From: Rhizobium sp. ZPR4
Lineage (GTDB): Bacteria > Pseudomonadota > Alphaproteobacteria > Rhizobiales > Rhizobiaceae
NCBI RefSeq assembly: GCF_040215725.1
Contig: NZ_CP157967.1
Span: forward strand, 2,480,001 to 2,544,000
DNA length: 64,000 nucleotides
Reading direction: 5' to 3'
The translations under genes and the position numbers were made by a program. Shown piece by piece: positions 36,578 through 43,978 of this stretch (its first letter is position 1; each line of letters opens with the position of its first letter). Below the pieces are notes generated by a model, which worked only from the letters and a program-made list of their open reading frames with translations, ran no database searches and had not been told where the DNA came from.

Positions 36578-37060
36578 TCAGCGATCCGGCGCCTCCGCCG
36601 GCTCGCCCCGCATCTCGCTCAGGAAGAATCCTTCGCGCAGATTGATCCCGTATTCGACGAAGGCCTTCATGCAGCAGAGCATCTGCGTCCAGCCCTCGCA
36701 GTTCAGATAGGTGCCGCGGCGGCCCGCCTCGTCTTCGCGCCAGCCGGTTTCCTCGATGATGACGAGCGTGCCGCCATCGTCCAGGGCATCGAATGTCATC
36801 TCGACCTTCGTCCTATAGCGGATGCCATCCTCACCGGTGCCGCCTTCCCAGCAAAAGACGATCCGCTTGTTGGCTTCCACCTCATTCACCTCGACAGGGG
36901 CATTCTTCCACCAGATGACCGTCGTTCCCGCCACAAGCGGGGCGCTGGCGCCGCCGACTGTCGTGAAATAGCTCGAAAGCTTCTTCGGATTGACGACCGC
37001 ATCGAAGACTTCACCGACCTGGCGGCCGATCCGTCCTGAAATCCGAACATTCAATGTCAT
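36578..37060 (-). CDS. SRPBCC/AHSA1-domain protein
   Basis: The 160-residue START-like protein has AHSA1 features: ISGRIGRQVGEVFDAVVNPKKLSSYFTT, WWKNAPVEVNEVEANKRIVFCWEGG, and the C-terminal GWTQMLCCMKAFVEYG. Such proteins are single-domain ligand-binding folds and are very often encoded beside an ArsR-family regulator, as here (divergent, 37134-37457). The ligand is unknown. The palindrome in between probably controls both genes. Confidence 0.88.
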   Translation of the reverse strand: MTLNVRISGRIGRQVGEVFDAVVNPKKLSSYFTTVGGASAPLVAGTTVIWWKNAPVEVNEVEANKRIVFCWEGGTGEDGIRYRTKVEMTFDALDDGGTLVIIEETGWREDEAGRRGTYLNCEGWTQMLCCMKAFVEYGINLREGFFLSEMRGEPAEAPDR

Positions 37061-37116
37061 GGCATCTCCTCCGTTGTCCGTTTGTGGCTATCGCTCCATT
37101 GCGAGCGGCCTCATTA

Positions 37117-37134
37117 TGTTATAAAAATATAACA
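37117..37134. promoter_or_regulatory. Palindromic operator of the ArsR regulator
   Basis: TGTTATA-AAAA-TATAACA is a perfect 7-bp inverted repeat with a 4-base spacer. Its right arm ends on the A of the ArsR start codon ATG. ArsR-family proteins bind such AT-rich palindromes in their own promoters. Because no ribosome-binding site fits before the ATG, the message may be leaderless. Confidence 0.65.
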
Positions 37135-37457
37135 TGTCAAACGAATCGGATAGCGACCTGATTTTCAAGGCCCTTGCTCATCGTCGCCGGCGCGAAATCC
37201 TCGACATGCTCAAGAGCGCACCGCGTACGACGGGCATGCTCTGCGAGGCATTCACGGATATGGACCGCTGCACCGTGATGCAGCATCTGAAAGTGCTGGA
37301 GGAAGCCGATCTCGTGATCGCCAAAAAGGAAGGGCGCGAGCGCTGGAATCATCTGAACAGCCTGCCGATCAAACAGATCCATGATCGCTGGATCAGCGCC
37401 TATGCCGGCCACGCCCTCTCCATCCTCGATCAGTTGAAAAAAGATCTGGAGGATTAA
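37134..37457 (+). CDS. ArsR/SmtB-type winged-helix regulator
   Basis: The 107-residue protein has the compact ArsR winged helix: LIFKALAHRRRREILDMLKSAP, the recognition helix CTVMQHLKVLEEADLV and the wing KKEGRERWNHLN. It lacks the CxC metal site of SmtB, so it probably senses something else. It is divergent from an SRPBCC gene with a palindrome that overlaps its own start codon. This regulator-plus-AHSA1 pairing recurs widely in proteobacteria and suggests a ligand-responsive pair. Confidence 0.93.
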   Translation: MSNESDSDLIFKALAHRRRREILDMLKSAPRTTGMLCEAFTDMDRCTVMQHLKVLEEADLVIAKKEGRERWNHLNSLPIKQIHDRWISAYAGHALSILDQLKKDLED

Positions 37458-37493
37458 CAGGAAAGGGATGACTGCGGCCGGCGGAGGCCGGAT

Positions 37494-38357
37494 TTAGGCT
37501 GTGCCAGTTCGGCTCAACAATCGCTTCAGCCGGTCGTTCGTCCCGTCCTCGTCGAGCGGCGTATAGACCACCAGCTTCATGTCGGCACGATCCATGACGG
37601 CAAGCGCGGTATATTCGAATGTCATCAACCCGCCTTCCAGATGGCGCAGACGCTTGTGACCGGTCAGCGGCCGCAGCACATCCTGCCTCGGCCACCACGC
37701 GCGAAATTCGGGGCTCGCCTGCGTCAATGTGGCGATCAGCCGCTCGAAATCGGGATCGCCGGCGTAACGGGCGCTGTCGGCGCGAAACATCGCCAGCGAA
37801 TTCGCCGCAACGATCTCCCAATCGACAAGAAGCTGTCGATGAGCAGGGTCGGTAAACACCCGATGGACGCTGTTACGCGCATCGCCCTGCAGCAGGGCGT
37901 AATCGCCGAAAAGTGCGACCGCTGCCGCATTCCATGCCAGCACATCCCAACGCCGGCCGAGAACATAGGCCGGTTGGCCCGTAAGGCTCGCAAGCATGCG
38001 CCGCAGAGCGTCTGGTACATCCTCAGGACCGCGCGAAGGAGCTTCCGCAGACGGCCGATCACTCAGCGTGAAGAGATGCCGCCGCTCGGCCGGATCGAGG
38101 CGTAGCGCGTCGGCCAGCGCCGATAGAACCTCCGCGGAGGGGCGGACATCCCGGCCCTGTTCCAGCCATGTGTACCAGGTGGTGCCGACACCGGCGAGAA
38201 GCGCCACTTCCTCGCGCCTGAGCCCCGGCGTGCGCCGCCGAAACCCTTCCGGAAGCCCGACGCCTGCGGGCGTCAGTTTTTCCCGGCGGGAGCGCAGAAA
38301 GGCGCCGAACTCGCGACGCCTGGCTTCGAGAATGGACTGGCTCTGATTGATGGTCAT
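37494..38357 (-). CDS. XRE-family regulator with MmyB-like ligand-binding domain
   Basis: The 287-residue protein has an N-terminal helix-turn-helix (RRTPGLRREEVALLAGVGTTWYTWLEQGRDV, residues about 40-70) and a C-terminal MmyB/MLTR-type domain. The latter contains PAYVLGRRWDVLAWNAAAVALFGD and NSLAMFRADSARYAGDPDFERLIATL. In related regulators this domain binds small hydrophobic molecules such as fatty acids. It is divergent from an SDR gene with 101 bases between, a common regulator-target layout in this family. The gap has a direct repeat AGGAT at 38371 and 38383. Confidence 0.92.
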   Translation of the reverse strand: MTINQSQSILEARRREFGAFLRSRREKLTPAGVGLPEGFRRRTPGLRREEVALLAGVGTTWYTWLEQGRDVRPSAEVLSALADALRLDPAERRHLFTLSDRPSAEAPSRGPEDVPDALRRMLASLTGQPAYVLGRRWDVLAWNAAAVALFGDYALLQGDARNSVHRVFTDPAHRQLLVDWEIVAANSLAMFRADSARYAGDPDFERLIATLTQASPEFRAWWPRQDVLRPLTGHKRLRHLEGGLMTFEYTALAVMDRADMKLVVYTPLDEDGTNDRLKRLLSRTGTA

Positions 38358-38458
38358 GGCTTATCATAGCAGGATCAATACTAGGATAAAGTCAGAACTG
38401 TTTGCCGCGCCTGCAAGCTGCCAAATATCGTGATGCAGATAACAAGAAGGCAGTAGCT

Positions 38459-39274
38459 ATGGATATGAGCGGCAAGACGGTCCTGATTACAGGCTCGACG
38501 GATGGTGTCGGGCGCCGGGTCGCGGAGCGACTGGCAGCAGCAGGTGCGACGGTGTTCATTCACGGCCGCAACAAGGCCCGCGCCGAAGAGCTGGTCTCCC
38601 GCATCCGGGACAAAGGCGGCAAAACGACCTTCCATCTTGCCGACCTTTCTTCGCTGGATGAGGTCCGCACTCTGGCCGACGCCATCGAGCATGATTACGA
38701 CCACCTCGACGTCCTGATCAACAATGCCGGCATCGGCACCAATGGCGGCGGCGGGCGACAGGTGAGCCAAGACGGATACGAGCTGCGCTTTGCCGTGAAT
38801 TATCTCGCCGGCTTCCTACTGACGCGCCGCCTGCTGCCCCTGTTGAAGGCAAGCACTCTCGCCCGCATCGTCAACGTGTCTTCGGCTGGACAGCAGGCAA
38901 TCGACTTCTCCGACGTCATGCTGACACGCGGCTATAGCGGTGTGCGCGCCTATTGCCAGAGCAAGCTGGCGCAGATCATGTTCACCTTCGATCTCGCAGA
39001 GGAGCTTGCCGGCTCCGGCGTCACTGCCAGTTGCCTGCACCCGGCAACCTATATGGATACGACCATGGTGCGCCAGGCAGGCGTCACCCCCATAAGCTCC
39101 GTCGAGCAAGGTGCCGATGCCATCCTCAATCTGGCGGCCGGCACCGCCCTGGAAGGGCACACCGGCCTCTATTACGACGGGCTGCGCCCATCACGCGCTG
39201 CCGCCCAGGCCTATGACGCAACCGCGCGACAGCGTCTGCGAATACTCAGCCAGAGCCTTGCCGGCCTCGGCTGA
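38459..39274 (+). CDS. Short-chain dehydrogenase/reductase
   Basis: The 271-residue classical SDR has the cofactor motif TGSTDGVGRRVAERLAAAG, the NNAG motif in INNAGIGT, and the catalytic site VSSAG with Tyr-x3-Lys (YCQSK). Its N-terminal position suggests NAD(P) binding. The start at 38459 has AAGG 8 bases upstream; the frame is open further to 38402. It is divergent from an MmyB-type XRE regulator, likely its controller. The substrate is unknown. Another SDR (39319) follows 44 bases later. Confidence 0.92.
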   Translation: MDMSGKTVLITGSTDGVGRRVAERLAAAGATVFIHGRNKARAEELVSRIRDKGGKTTFHLADLSSLDEVRTLADAIEHDYDHLDVLINNAGIGTNGGGGRQVSQDGYELRFAVNYLAGFLLTRRLLPLLKASTLARIVNVSSAGQQAIDFSDVMLTRGYSGVRAYCQSKLAQIMFTFDLAEELAGSGVTASCLHPATYMDTTMVRQAGVTPISSVEQGADAILNLAAGTALEGHTGLYYDGLRPSRAAAQAYDATARQRLRILSQSLAGLG

Positions 39275-39318
39275 ACCATACCCCTGACCACTTCCCCTAC
39301 CCCAGAAAGGAGACACCC

Positions 39319-40035
39319 ATGTCGTCTCAGCATGTCGTTATTATCGGCGGCTCCTCCGGCATCGGCCTTGCGACCGCCGCCCATCTTCTCGAAAAAGGAT
39401 ACCGGGTCACGATCACAGGTCGCGACGCTGCGAAGCTCCAGGCTGCCACGCAAAGCCTGAACGGCGAGCTTACCCCCGTCGCCATGGATGCCGCCGACTT
39501 CACGGGCCTTACCGAAGCCTTCCAGGCAATCGGCCCGCTCGACCATCTCGTCCTGGCCTTGGGCGGCGGCAATGGCGCCGGTCCCTTTGCCACCGTCGAC
39601 CTCGCCGATGTCAGGAAAGGCTTCGAGCAGAAGACCATGGCACATTTCGCCTGTGCCCAGGCTTGCCTTCCCCATCTTTCGAAGCAGGGCAGCATCACCT
39701 TCGTCTCCGCCGTCTCGGCACAGGCGGCCATGCCGGGAACCGCCGGGCTTGGAGCCATCAATGCCGCCATTGCCGCATTGGCACCGATCCTCGCCGTCGA
39801 ACTCAAGCCCATCCGAGTGAACTGCGTTTCGCCCGGTGTCGTCGACACCCCCTGGTGGGATTTCCTAAGCGAAGAGCAGAAAGAGCCGACCTTCGCCAAC
39901 TTCGCAGCACGCACGCCGGTCGGCCGCGTCGGCGACCCACGGGAGATCGCCGAAGCCATCGCTTTTCTGATCGGCAACGGCTTCACCAGCGGTCATACGC
40001 TGATCTGCGATGGCGGCATCCGCCTCGGTCAATGA
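39319..40035 (+). CDS. SDR-fold protein lacking the catalytic Tyr-Lys pair
   Basis: The 238-residue protein has a good SDR cofactor motif (IIGGSSGIGLATAAHLLEKG) and the C-terminal SPGVVDTPW and GHTLICDGG. At the active site, however, aligning with normal SDRs places Leu144 where the catalytic Tyr should be and Asn148 where the Lys should be (GTAGLGAINAAIAAL). The protein may therefore be a non-catalytic or differently acting member. A strong AGAAAGGAG lies before the ATG. It is 44 bases downstream of a canonical SDR gene, and a convergent MarR gene follows. Confidence 0.88.
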   Translation: MSSQHVVIIGGSSGIGLATAAHLLEKGYRVTITGRDAAKLQAATQSLNGELTPVAMDAADFTGLTEAFQAIGPLDHLVLALGGGNGAGPFATVDLADVRKGFEQKTMAHFACAQACLPHLSKQGSITFVSAVSAQAAMPGTAGLGAINAAIAALAPILAVELKPIRVNCVSPGVVDTPWWDFLSEEQKEPTFANFAARTPVGRVGDPREIAEAIAFLIGNGFTSGHTLICDGGIRLGQ

Positions 40036-40108
40036 TCTCCGGAGGCTTTGCGCTTTTCTTCAGATCGCGAAAACGCGCCATCGCCGGCCGGCGGGAGCGA
40101 TGGCACCC

Positions 40109-40546
40109 TCAACTATTGCGGACATCCGCCTGAAGCTGCGTGAGGATCTCGATCAGCCTGGGAGCCATTTCACGGATTTCGACCAGATGGATCGAGCTCA
40201 GCGTTTGAAGAACCTCTTCGGATTTCTCCGTCAATTGCAGCGTCTGGCGGCGTTTGTCCGTCGGATCGGGGTGGCGGGTGACATAGCCGCCATCGATCAG
40301 CCGTCCCACAAGCTCCGTCGCCGTATGAGGAGCAATCAGCAGCTTTTCCGCCAGCATACCGATCGTCATCGCCTCTCCGGCGCCGTTACCCTTGATGGCC
40401 AGCAGCGCCTGATGCTGCTGTGGCGGCAGGCCCGCCTCCTGCGCGGCCGAGGTGCTGAAATCCATGAATTTGCGCAGCGTGTAGCGCAAGGTCGCCAGCG
40501 CCTCGTAATCCGCCTGAGAAAGGGTTTTGTTTAAACGTCGCACCAT
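40109..40546 (-). CDS. MarR-family transcriptional regulator
   Basis: The 145-residue protein has a MarR winged helix: LPPQQHQALLAIKGN, MTIGMLAEKLLIAPHTATELVGRLIDGGYV and the wing RHPDPTDKRRQTLQLT. These proteins bind palindromes as dimers and respond to small molecules. ATG at 40546 follows a GGA; an alternative TTG precedes it by one codon. It is divergent from a CLC channel gene, and a palindrome at 40691-40709 lies in the shared intergenic region. Confidence 0.93.
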   Translation of the reverse strand: MVRRLNKTLSQADYEALATLRYTLRKFMDFSTSAAQEAGLPPQQHQALLAIKGNGAGEAMTIGMLAEKLLIAPHTATELVGRLIDGGYVTRHPDPTDKRRQTLQLTEKSEEVLQTLSSIHLVEIREMAPRLIEILTQLQADVRNS

Positions 40547-40690
40547 CAAATAATCCTCATTGCCGCGGTTCGCGGTCCTAAAGCAAGTCGCGCAAAATCT
40601 TCAGCGGTTTTGCGGCAACACCGTGCTCCAGATCAAGGAACTATAGTGCCGAAAACGAATCTTGCAGATCGCGATGCGCTTCAGTTGATT

Positions 40691-40709
40691 TATATCGCAT
40701 TACGATATA
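40691..40709. promoter_or_regulatory. Palindromic operator between marR-like gene and CLC gene
   Basis: TATATCG-CATTA-CGATATA is a 7-bp inverted repeat with a 5-base spacer, 66 bases before the CLC ATG and 145 bases before the MarR ATG. Its size and place suit a MarR-dimer operator. Binding is inferred. Confidence 0.55.
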
Positions 40710-40774
40710 TTTGCCATCTCGAAGCGGGGAGCGGCTGAAGGACGGCCGCGCGCGCTTAGCACAGAAGGCCTCCC

Positions 40775-42565
40775 ATGCAGGACATACCCACCTCACAAAG
40801 TCACAGCCACGATTTCTCCGGCGGGGCCTCCCGCAAGGACAATGGCGATTTCACCACGGACAAACGCGTCCTGGTGCTGATTGCCATGGCGCTCGTCGTC
40901 GGCACCGGCGGCGCATTCGCCGCCTGGGTGCTCATCAATCTCATCGCGCTCGTCAGCAATGCCGTCTGGCTGTTCAAGATCAGCACCGAGCCGCTATCCT
41001 TCGCCATGGTGGCGCGCTCTCCCTGGATGGTCGCCGCTCCCATTCTCGGCGGTCTCGTCATCGGCCTGATGGCGCGTTACGGCTCTGAGAAAATTCGCGG
41101 CCACGGCATTCCCGAAGCCATCGAGGCGATCCTGATCGGCGGCAGCCGCATGTCGCCGAAGGTGGCGGTGCTGAAGCCCCTGTCGTCGGCGATCTCGATC
41201 GGCTCCGGCGGCCCCTTCGGTGCGGAAGGTCCGATCATCATGACGGGCGGCGCCATCGGTTCGCTCTTTGCGCAGTTCTTTCATATGAGTGCCGCCGAGA
41301 GAAAGACCCTGCTCGTTGCCGGCGCTGCGGCTGGCATGACGGCGGTGTTCGGCACGCCGATCGCGGCCGTCATGCTTGCCGTTGAATTGCTGCTCTTCGA
41401 ATGGAAGCCGCGCAGCTTCATTCCGGTCGCGGTCGCAGCCTGCGTTTCCGCCGTCTGGCGTCCGTTCCTGATCGGCAGCGGCGCGCTCTTCCCTGCGCAC
41501 TTCGATATGTCGCTCTCCTGGTGGGGCATCGTGCTCGCCGCCGGCCTTGGCATTGTCTCCGGCCTGCAATCCGGCCTGCTGACGACGCTGCTCTACAAGA
41601 TCGAGGATGCCTTCGAGAAGCTGCCGATCCACTGGATGTGGTGGCCGGCACTCGGCGGCCTTATCGTCGGGCTTGGCGGCCTGATCGAGCCGCGCGCGCT
41701 GGGCGTCGGCTACGACATCATCGCCGATCTCCTGCATAGCCGCATCGCCGTCGGGGCCGTTCTGGCAATCCTGTTGGTCAAGGCGGGCATCTGGCTGGTG
41801 GCACTGTCCTCGGGCACATCAGGCGGCGTCCTGGCGCCGCTGCTGATCCTCGGCGGCGCACTCGGCTGGCTTGTAGGCCTTGTTTTGCCTGGCGATCCTG
41901 GCTTCTGGGCGATGCTCGGCATGGCGGCGATGATGGGGGGAACGATGCGTGCTCCGCTGACGGGTACCTTCTTCGCCGTCGAGCTGACCGGAGATACGAG
42001 CGCGCTGGTGCCCCTGCTTACGGCCACGGTCGCGGCCTATGCCGTCACCGTACTACTGTTGAAACGATCAATCCTGACGGAAAAGATCGCCCGTCGCGGC
42101 CAGCACATCACCCGCGAATACGGCATAGATCTGTTCGAGCTGACGCGTGCCCGCGACATCATGATCGCCAAGGTGGACACGCTGCCCGCATCCATGCGCC
42201 TGTCGGAAGCGCTGGCCCAGATGACGGAGCGGCCGGATGCGCATCGTTTCTATCCCGTCGTCGGAGAGAATGACCGCCTCGTCGGCATGATCTCGCGCGC
42301 CGACGCCCTGCGCTGGCAGAGCGAACCGGAGCTCATGGATCAGTCGCTCTATGATGTGATCTCGGATACGTCGCTCCCGGTCGCCCATGCGGAGGATACG
42401 GTCGGCCGCGTCGCCGACATCATGATCCATGCCGATACGGGACGTGTTCCCGTCGTCGAGCCGCAGACCGGCCGCCTCGTGGGTCTTATCGCCCGCAAGG
42501 ATCTGCTGCGGCTGCGCAGCGCGACCAACCGCGCCGAACTCGAACGCGGTGCTTACCTGCGATAG
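40775..42565 (+). CDS. CLC-family chloride channel/antiporter with CBS domains
   Basis: The 596-residue protein is a CLC transporter. It has about ten membrane segments (to about residue 430), the selectivity motif GSGGPFGAEGP at 143-153 with gating Glu151, GGVLAPLLILGGALG as the GxFxP-like motif, and a C-terminal pair of CBS domains (about 455-590: DIMIAKVDTLP and DTGRVPVVEPQTGRLVGLIARKDLL). CBS domains usually bind adenine nucleotides. The Rhizobium tropici CLC homolog SycA is linked to acid tolerance and symbiosis; orthology here is not shown. It sits between a divergent MarR gene and a 6S RNA. Confidence 0.93.
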   Translation: MQDIPTSQSHSHDFSGGASRKDNGDFTTDKRVLVLIAMALVVGTGGAFAAWVLINLIALVSNAVWLFKISTEPLSFAMVARSPWMVAAPILGGLVIGLMARYGSEKIRGHGIPEAIEAILIGGSRMSPKVAVLKPLSSAISIGSGGPFGAEGPIIMTGGAIGSLFAQFFHMSAAERKTLLVAGAAAGMTAVFGTPIAAVMLAVELLLFEWKPRSFIPVAVAACVSAVWRPFLIGSGALFPAHFDMSLSWWGIVLAAGLGIVSGLQSGLLTTLLYKIEDAFEKLPIHWMWWPALGGLIVGLGGLIEPRALGVGYDIIADLLHSRIAVGAVLAILLVKAGIWLVALSSGTSGGVLAPLLILGGALGWLVGLVLPGDPGFWAMLGMAAMMGGTMRAPLTGTFFAVELTGDTSALVPLLTATVAAYAVTVLLLKRSILTEKIARRGQHITREYGIDLFELTRARDIMIAKVDTLPASMRLSEALAQMTERPDAHRFYPVVGENDRLVGMISRADALRWQSEPELMDQSLYDVISDTSLPVAHAEDTVGRVADIMIHADTGRVPVVEPQTGRLVGLIARKDLLRLRSATNRAELERGAYLR

Positions 42566-42650
42566 AAAAGTTAAGGGGAGGAGGAGTGGCGTCAGCGCGG
42601 CGGAAGAACTGCGCGGCGCCTTCCTTGGCCATCGGCTGGGAAGATTTAAG

Positions 42651-42808
42651 AGCGATCCACGACGACCGATGGATGTTTACGATCCTGGGTGCCTACAAAC
42701 GTAGGTGGGCACCGTGTGTCCAGGCCCACGGGCCTGGTCAGGGACAGCTCCCTTTGGATCGAGTATGGCCCCAGGGATTGTGGTTCCTGTCGGGAAGCGC
42801 AGACCGCC
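42651..42808 (-). ncRNA. ssrS: Probable 6S RNA (ssrS)
   Basis: This 158-base stretch directly follows zapA on the same strand, the known position of 6S RNA in alphaproteobacteria. Its ends pair in an 11-bp stem (42798-42808 with 42651-42661, with G-U pairs). A TATATA at 42814-42819 puts the transcript start at about 42807, exactly at this stem. The body folds as a rod with two inner hairpins, CCAGGCC-CGTG-GGCCTGG and CCTAC-GTTT-GTAGG. Length fits the group. 6S RNA binds the sigma-70 holoenzyme and limits transcription in stationary phase. The rest of the 309-base gap shows a second hairpin near 42617-42642. Confidence 0.68.
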
Positions 42809-42874
42809 TGAACTATATAAAGAGGTTTCGGGTCTTGTACCAGAGGTCGGCGACCGGCATCCGCAGAAATAAAC

Positions 42875-43252
42875 TCAAGCCTGCTCGACGCCCGGCCGCT
42901 CCAGAAGCTTTTCGGTGATTCCGTGAATACGCGTCGTCACCTCATCGATGACGCTTGCCAGCGTCTCCTCGGCCCGCGCATTGGCCGCCACGGTCGTATC
43001 GCGGTTGCTGGTGAGAGTTTCCAGTTCGGCTTCCAGCGAAGACACGCGCCGCGTCAATTCGCTCACCTCGTCCATGATCATGATGCCGGCCATGACAGTC
43101 ACCCGCAGATCGCCGATTTCGCCGAACTGACTCTTCAAATGCATGACATAACGGTCGAAGCGATTGGCAAGATCCGTCAGATGGTCTTCCTGGCCCTCTT
43201 CGCAGGCCATCCGATATGCTTTGCCGTCGATCGTTACCGTTACTTGTGCCAT
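42875..43252 (-). CDS. zapA: Cell-division protein ZapA
   Basis: ZapA stabilises FtsZ bundles at the division ring. The 125-residue protein has the N-terminal ZapA fold (MAQVTVTIDGKAYRMACEEGQEDHLTDLANRFD), a coiled-coil region (about 60-105: VMAGIMIMDEVSELTRRVSSLEAELETL) and a short tail. It lies just upstream of a probable 6S RNA and downstream of a DUF4164 gene on the minus strand. Length is on the long side for ZapA, as in other rhizobia. Confidence 0.94.
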   Translation of the reverse strand: MAQVTVTIDGKAYRMACEEGQEDHLTDLANRFDRYVMHLKSQFGEIGDLRVTVMAGIMIMDEVSELTRRVSSLEAELETLTSNRDTTVAANARAEETLASVIDEVTTRIHGITEKLLERPGVEQA

Positions 43253-43299
43253 TCGACTTTCCGATCATTGCCGCGCTGCGACGGCTGCCTCCCGAGGGA

Positions 43300-43575
43300 T
43301 CAGCGGTCCAGCACGGCTCTTATGGTTTCCATCGCCGTGACAAGCCGGCGCGACACTTCACGATTGACCTCCTCGAGCCGGTTCGCACGGAACTCAGCCT
43401 GATCCAATTCCTGGGCAAGGCGGGACCGATCGGCGTGAACCCTGCGGACCTCGCCTTCTATATCGCTCTGCGCCCGTTCCCGCTCGAACCGTCCATCAAC
43501 CGCGCTTTCCAAAGTCGAAAGCGCCTGGCGCAATTGGGCGAGCGCCGCGTCCACCGTTTTGCCTGAAGGTGTCAT
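43300..43575 (-). CDS. DUF4164 coiled-coil protein
   Basis: The 91-residue protein from the start at 43575 (MTPSGKTVDAALAQLRQAL) is almost entirely a heptad-rich coiled coil, with RSRLAQELDQAEFRANRLEEVNREVSRRLV. This is the DUF4164 family found beside zapA in Rhizobiales, suggesting a role in cell division. An upstream extension to 43647 is not supported. Only 47 bases separate it from zapA, so they probably share a transcript. Confidence 0.87.
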   Translation of the reverse strand: MTPSGKTVDAALAQLRQALSTLESAVDGRFERERAQSDIEGEVRRVHADRSRLAQELDQAEFRANRLEEVNREVSRRLVTAMETIRAVLDR

Positions 43576-43819
43576 ACCCTTCGCATCTCCGCGCAAGGCC
43601 CGAATCAAAACATCCGGCCACTTGTCTGATTTCGCAACAATATTCAACTCGGCAACAGCACGTCAATAAAGGCTGTCATGTGGCAGCCCCCCTATTCTGT
43701 GGATGAATGCCACCTTTGCCGTCTACACAGGCCTTGTCGCATGATTGTCGTCTTTTGTAAAAGTGAACGGGCAAATGTCAAAAAATTGCCCCAAGAGGGT
43801 CGGATTGGGTCCTCGATTT

Positions 43820-43847
43820 ATTGACTTGCTCGCCCCAACTGCTATGT
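43820..43847 (+). promoter_or_regulatory. Promoter candidate upstream of tkt
   Basis: ATTGAC (43820-43825) is followed after 16 bases by CTATGT (43842-43847), close to the rhizobial CTTGAC-N17-CTATAT pattern. It would give a leader of about 125 bases before tkt. The remaining 43576-43978 region contains no gene; it also presumably carries the promoter of the opposing DUF4164-zapA pair. Confidence 0.45.
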
Positions 43848-43978
43848 CTCGACCGCCTGAGGCGACGTTGAAAATGGCGTTCGGAAGAGCGCCTCCCCTT
43901 CACCCGCCTTTCAACCGATGGCCCTCCGTCCCAGGCGTGTGGCCATCCCCCCGAACCCGGAACACTGCGGAAAAACCC

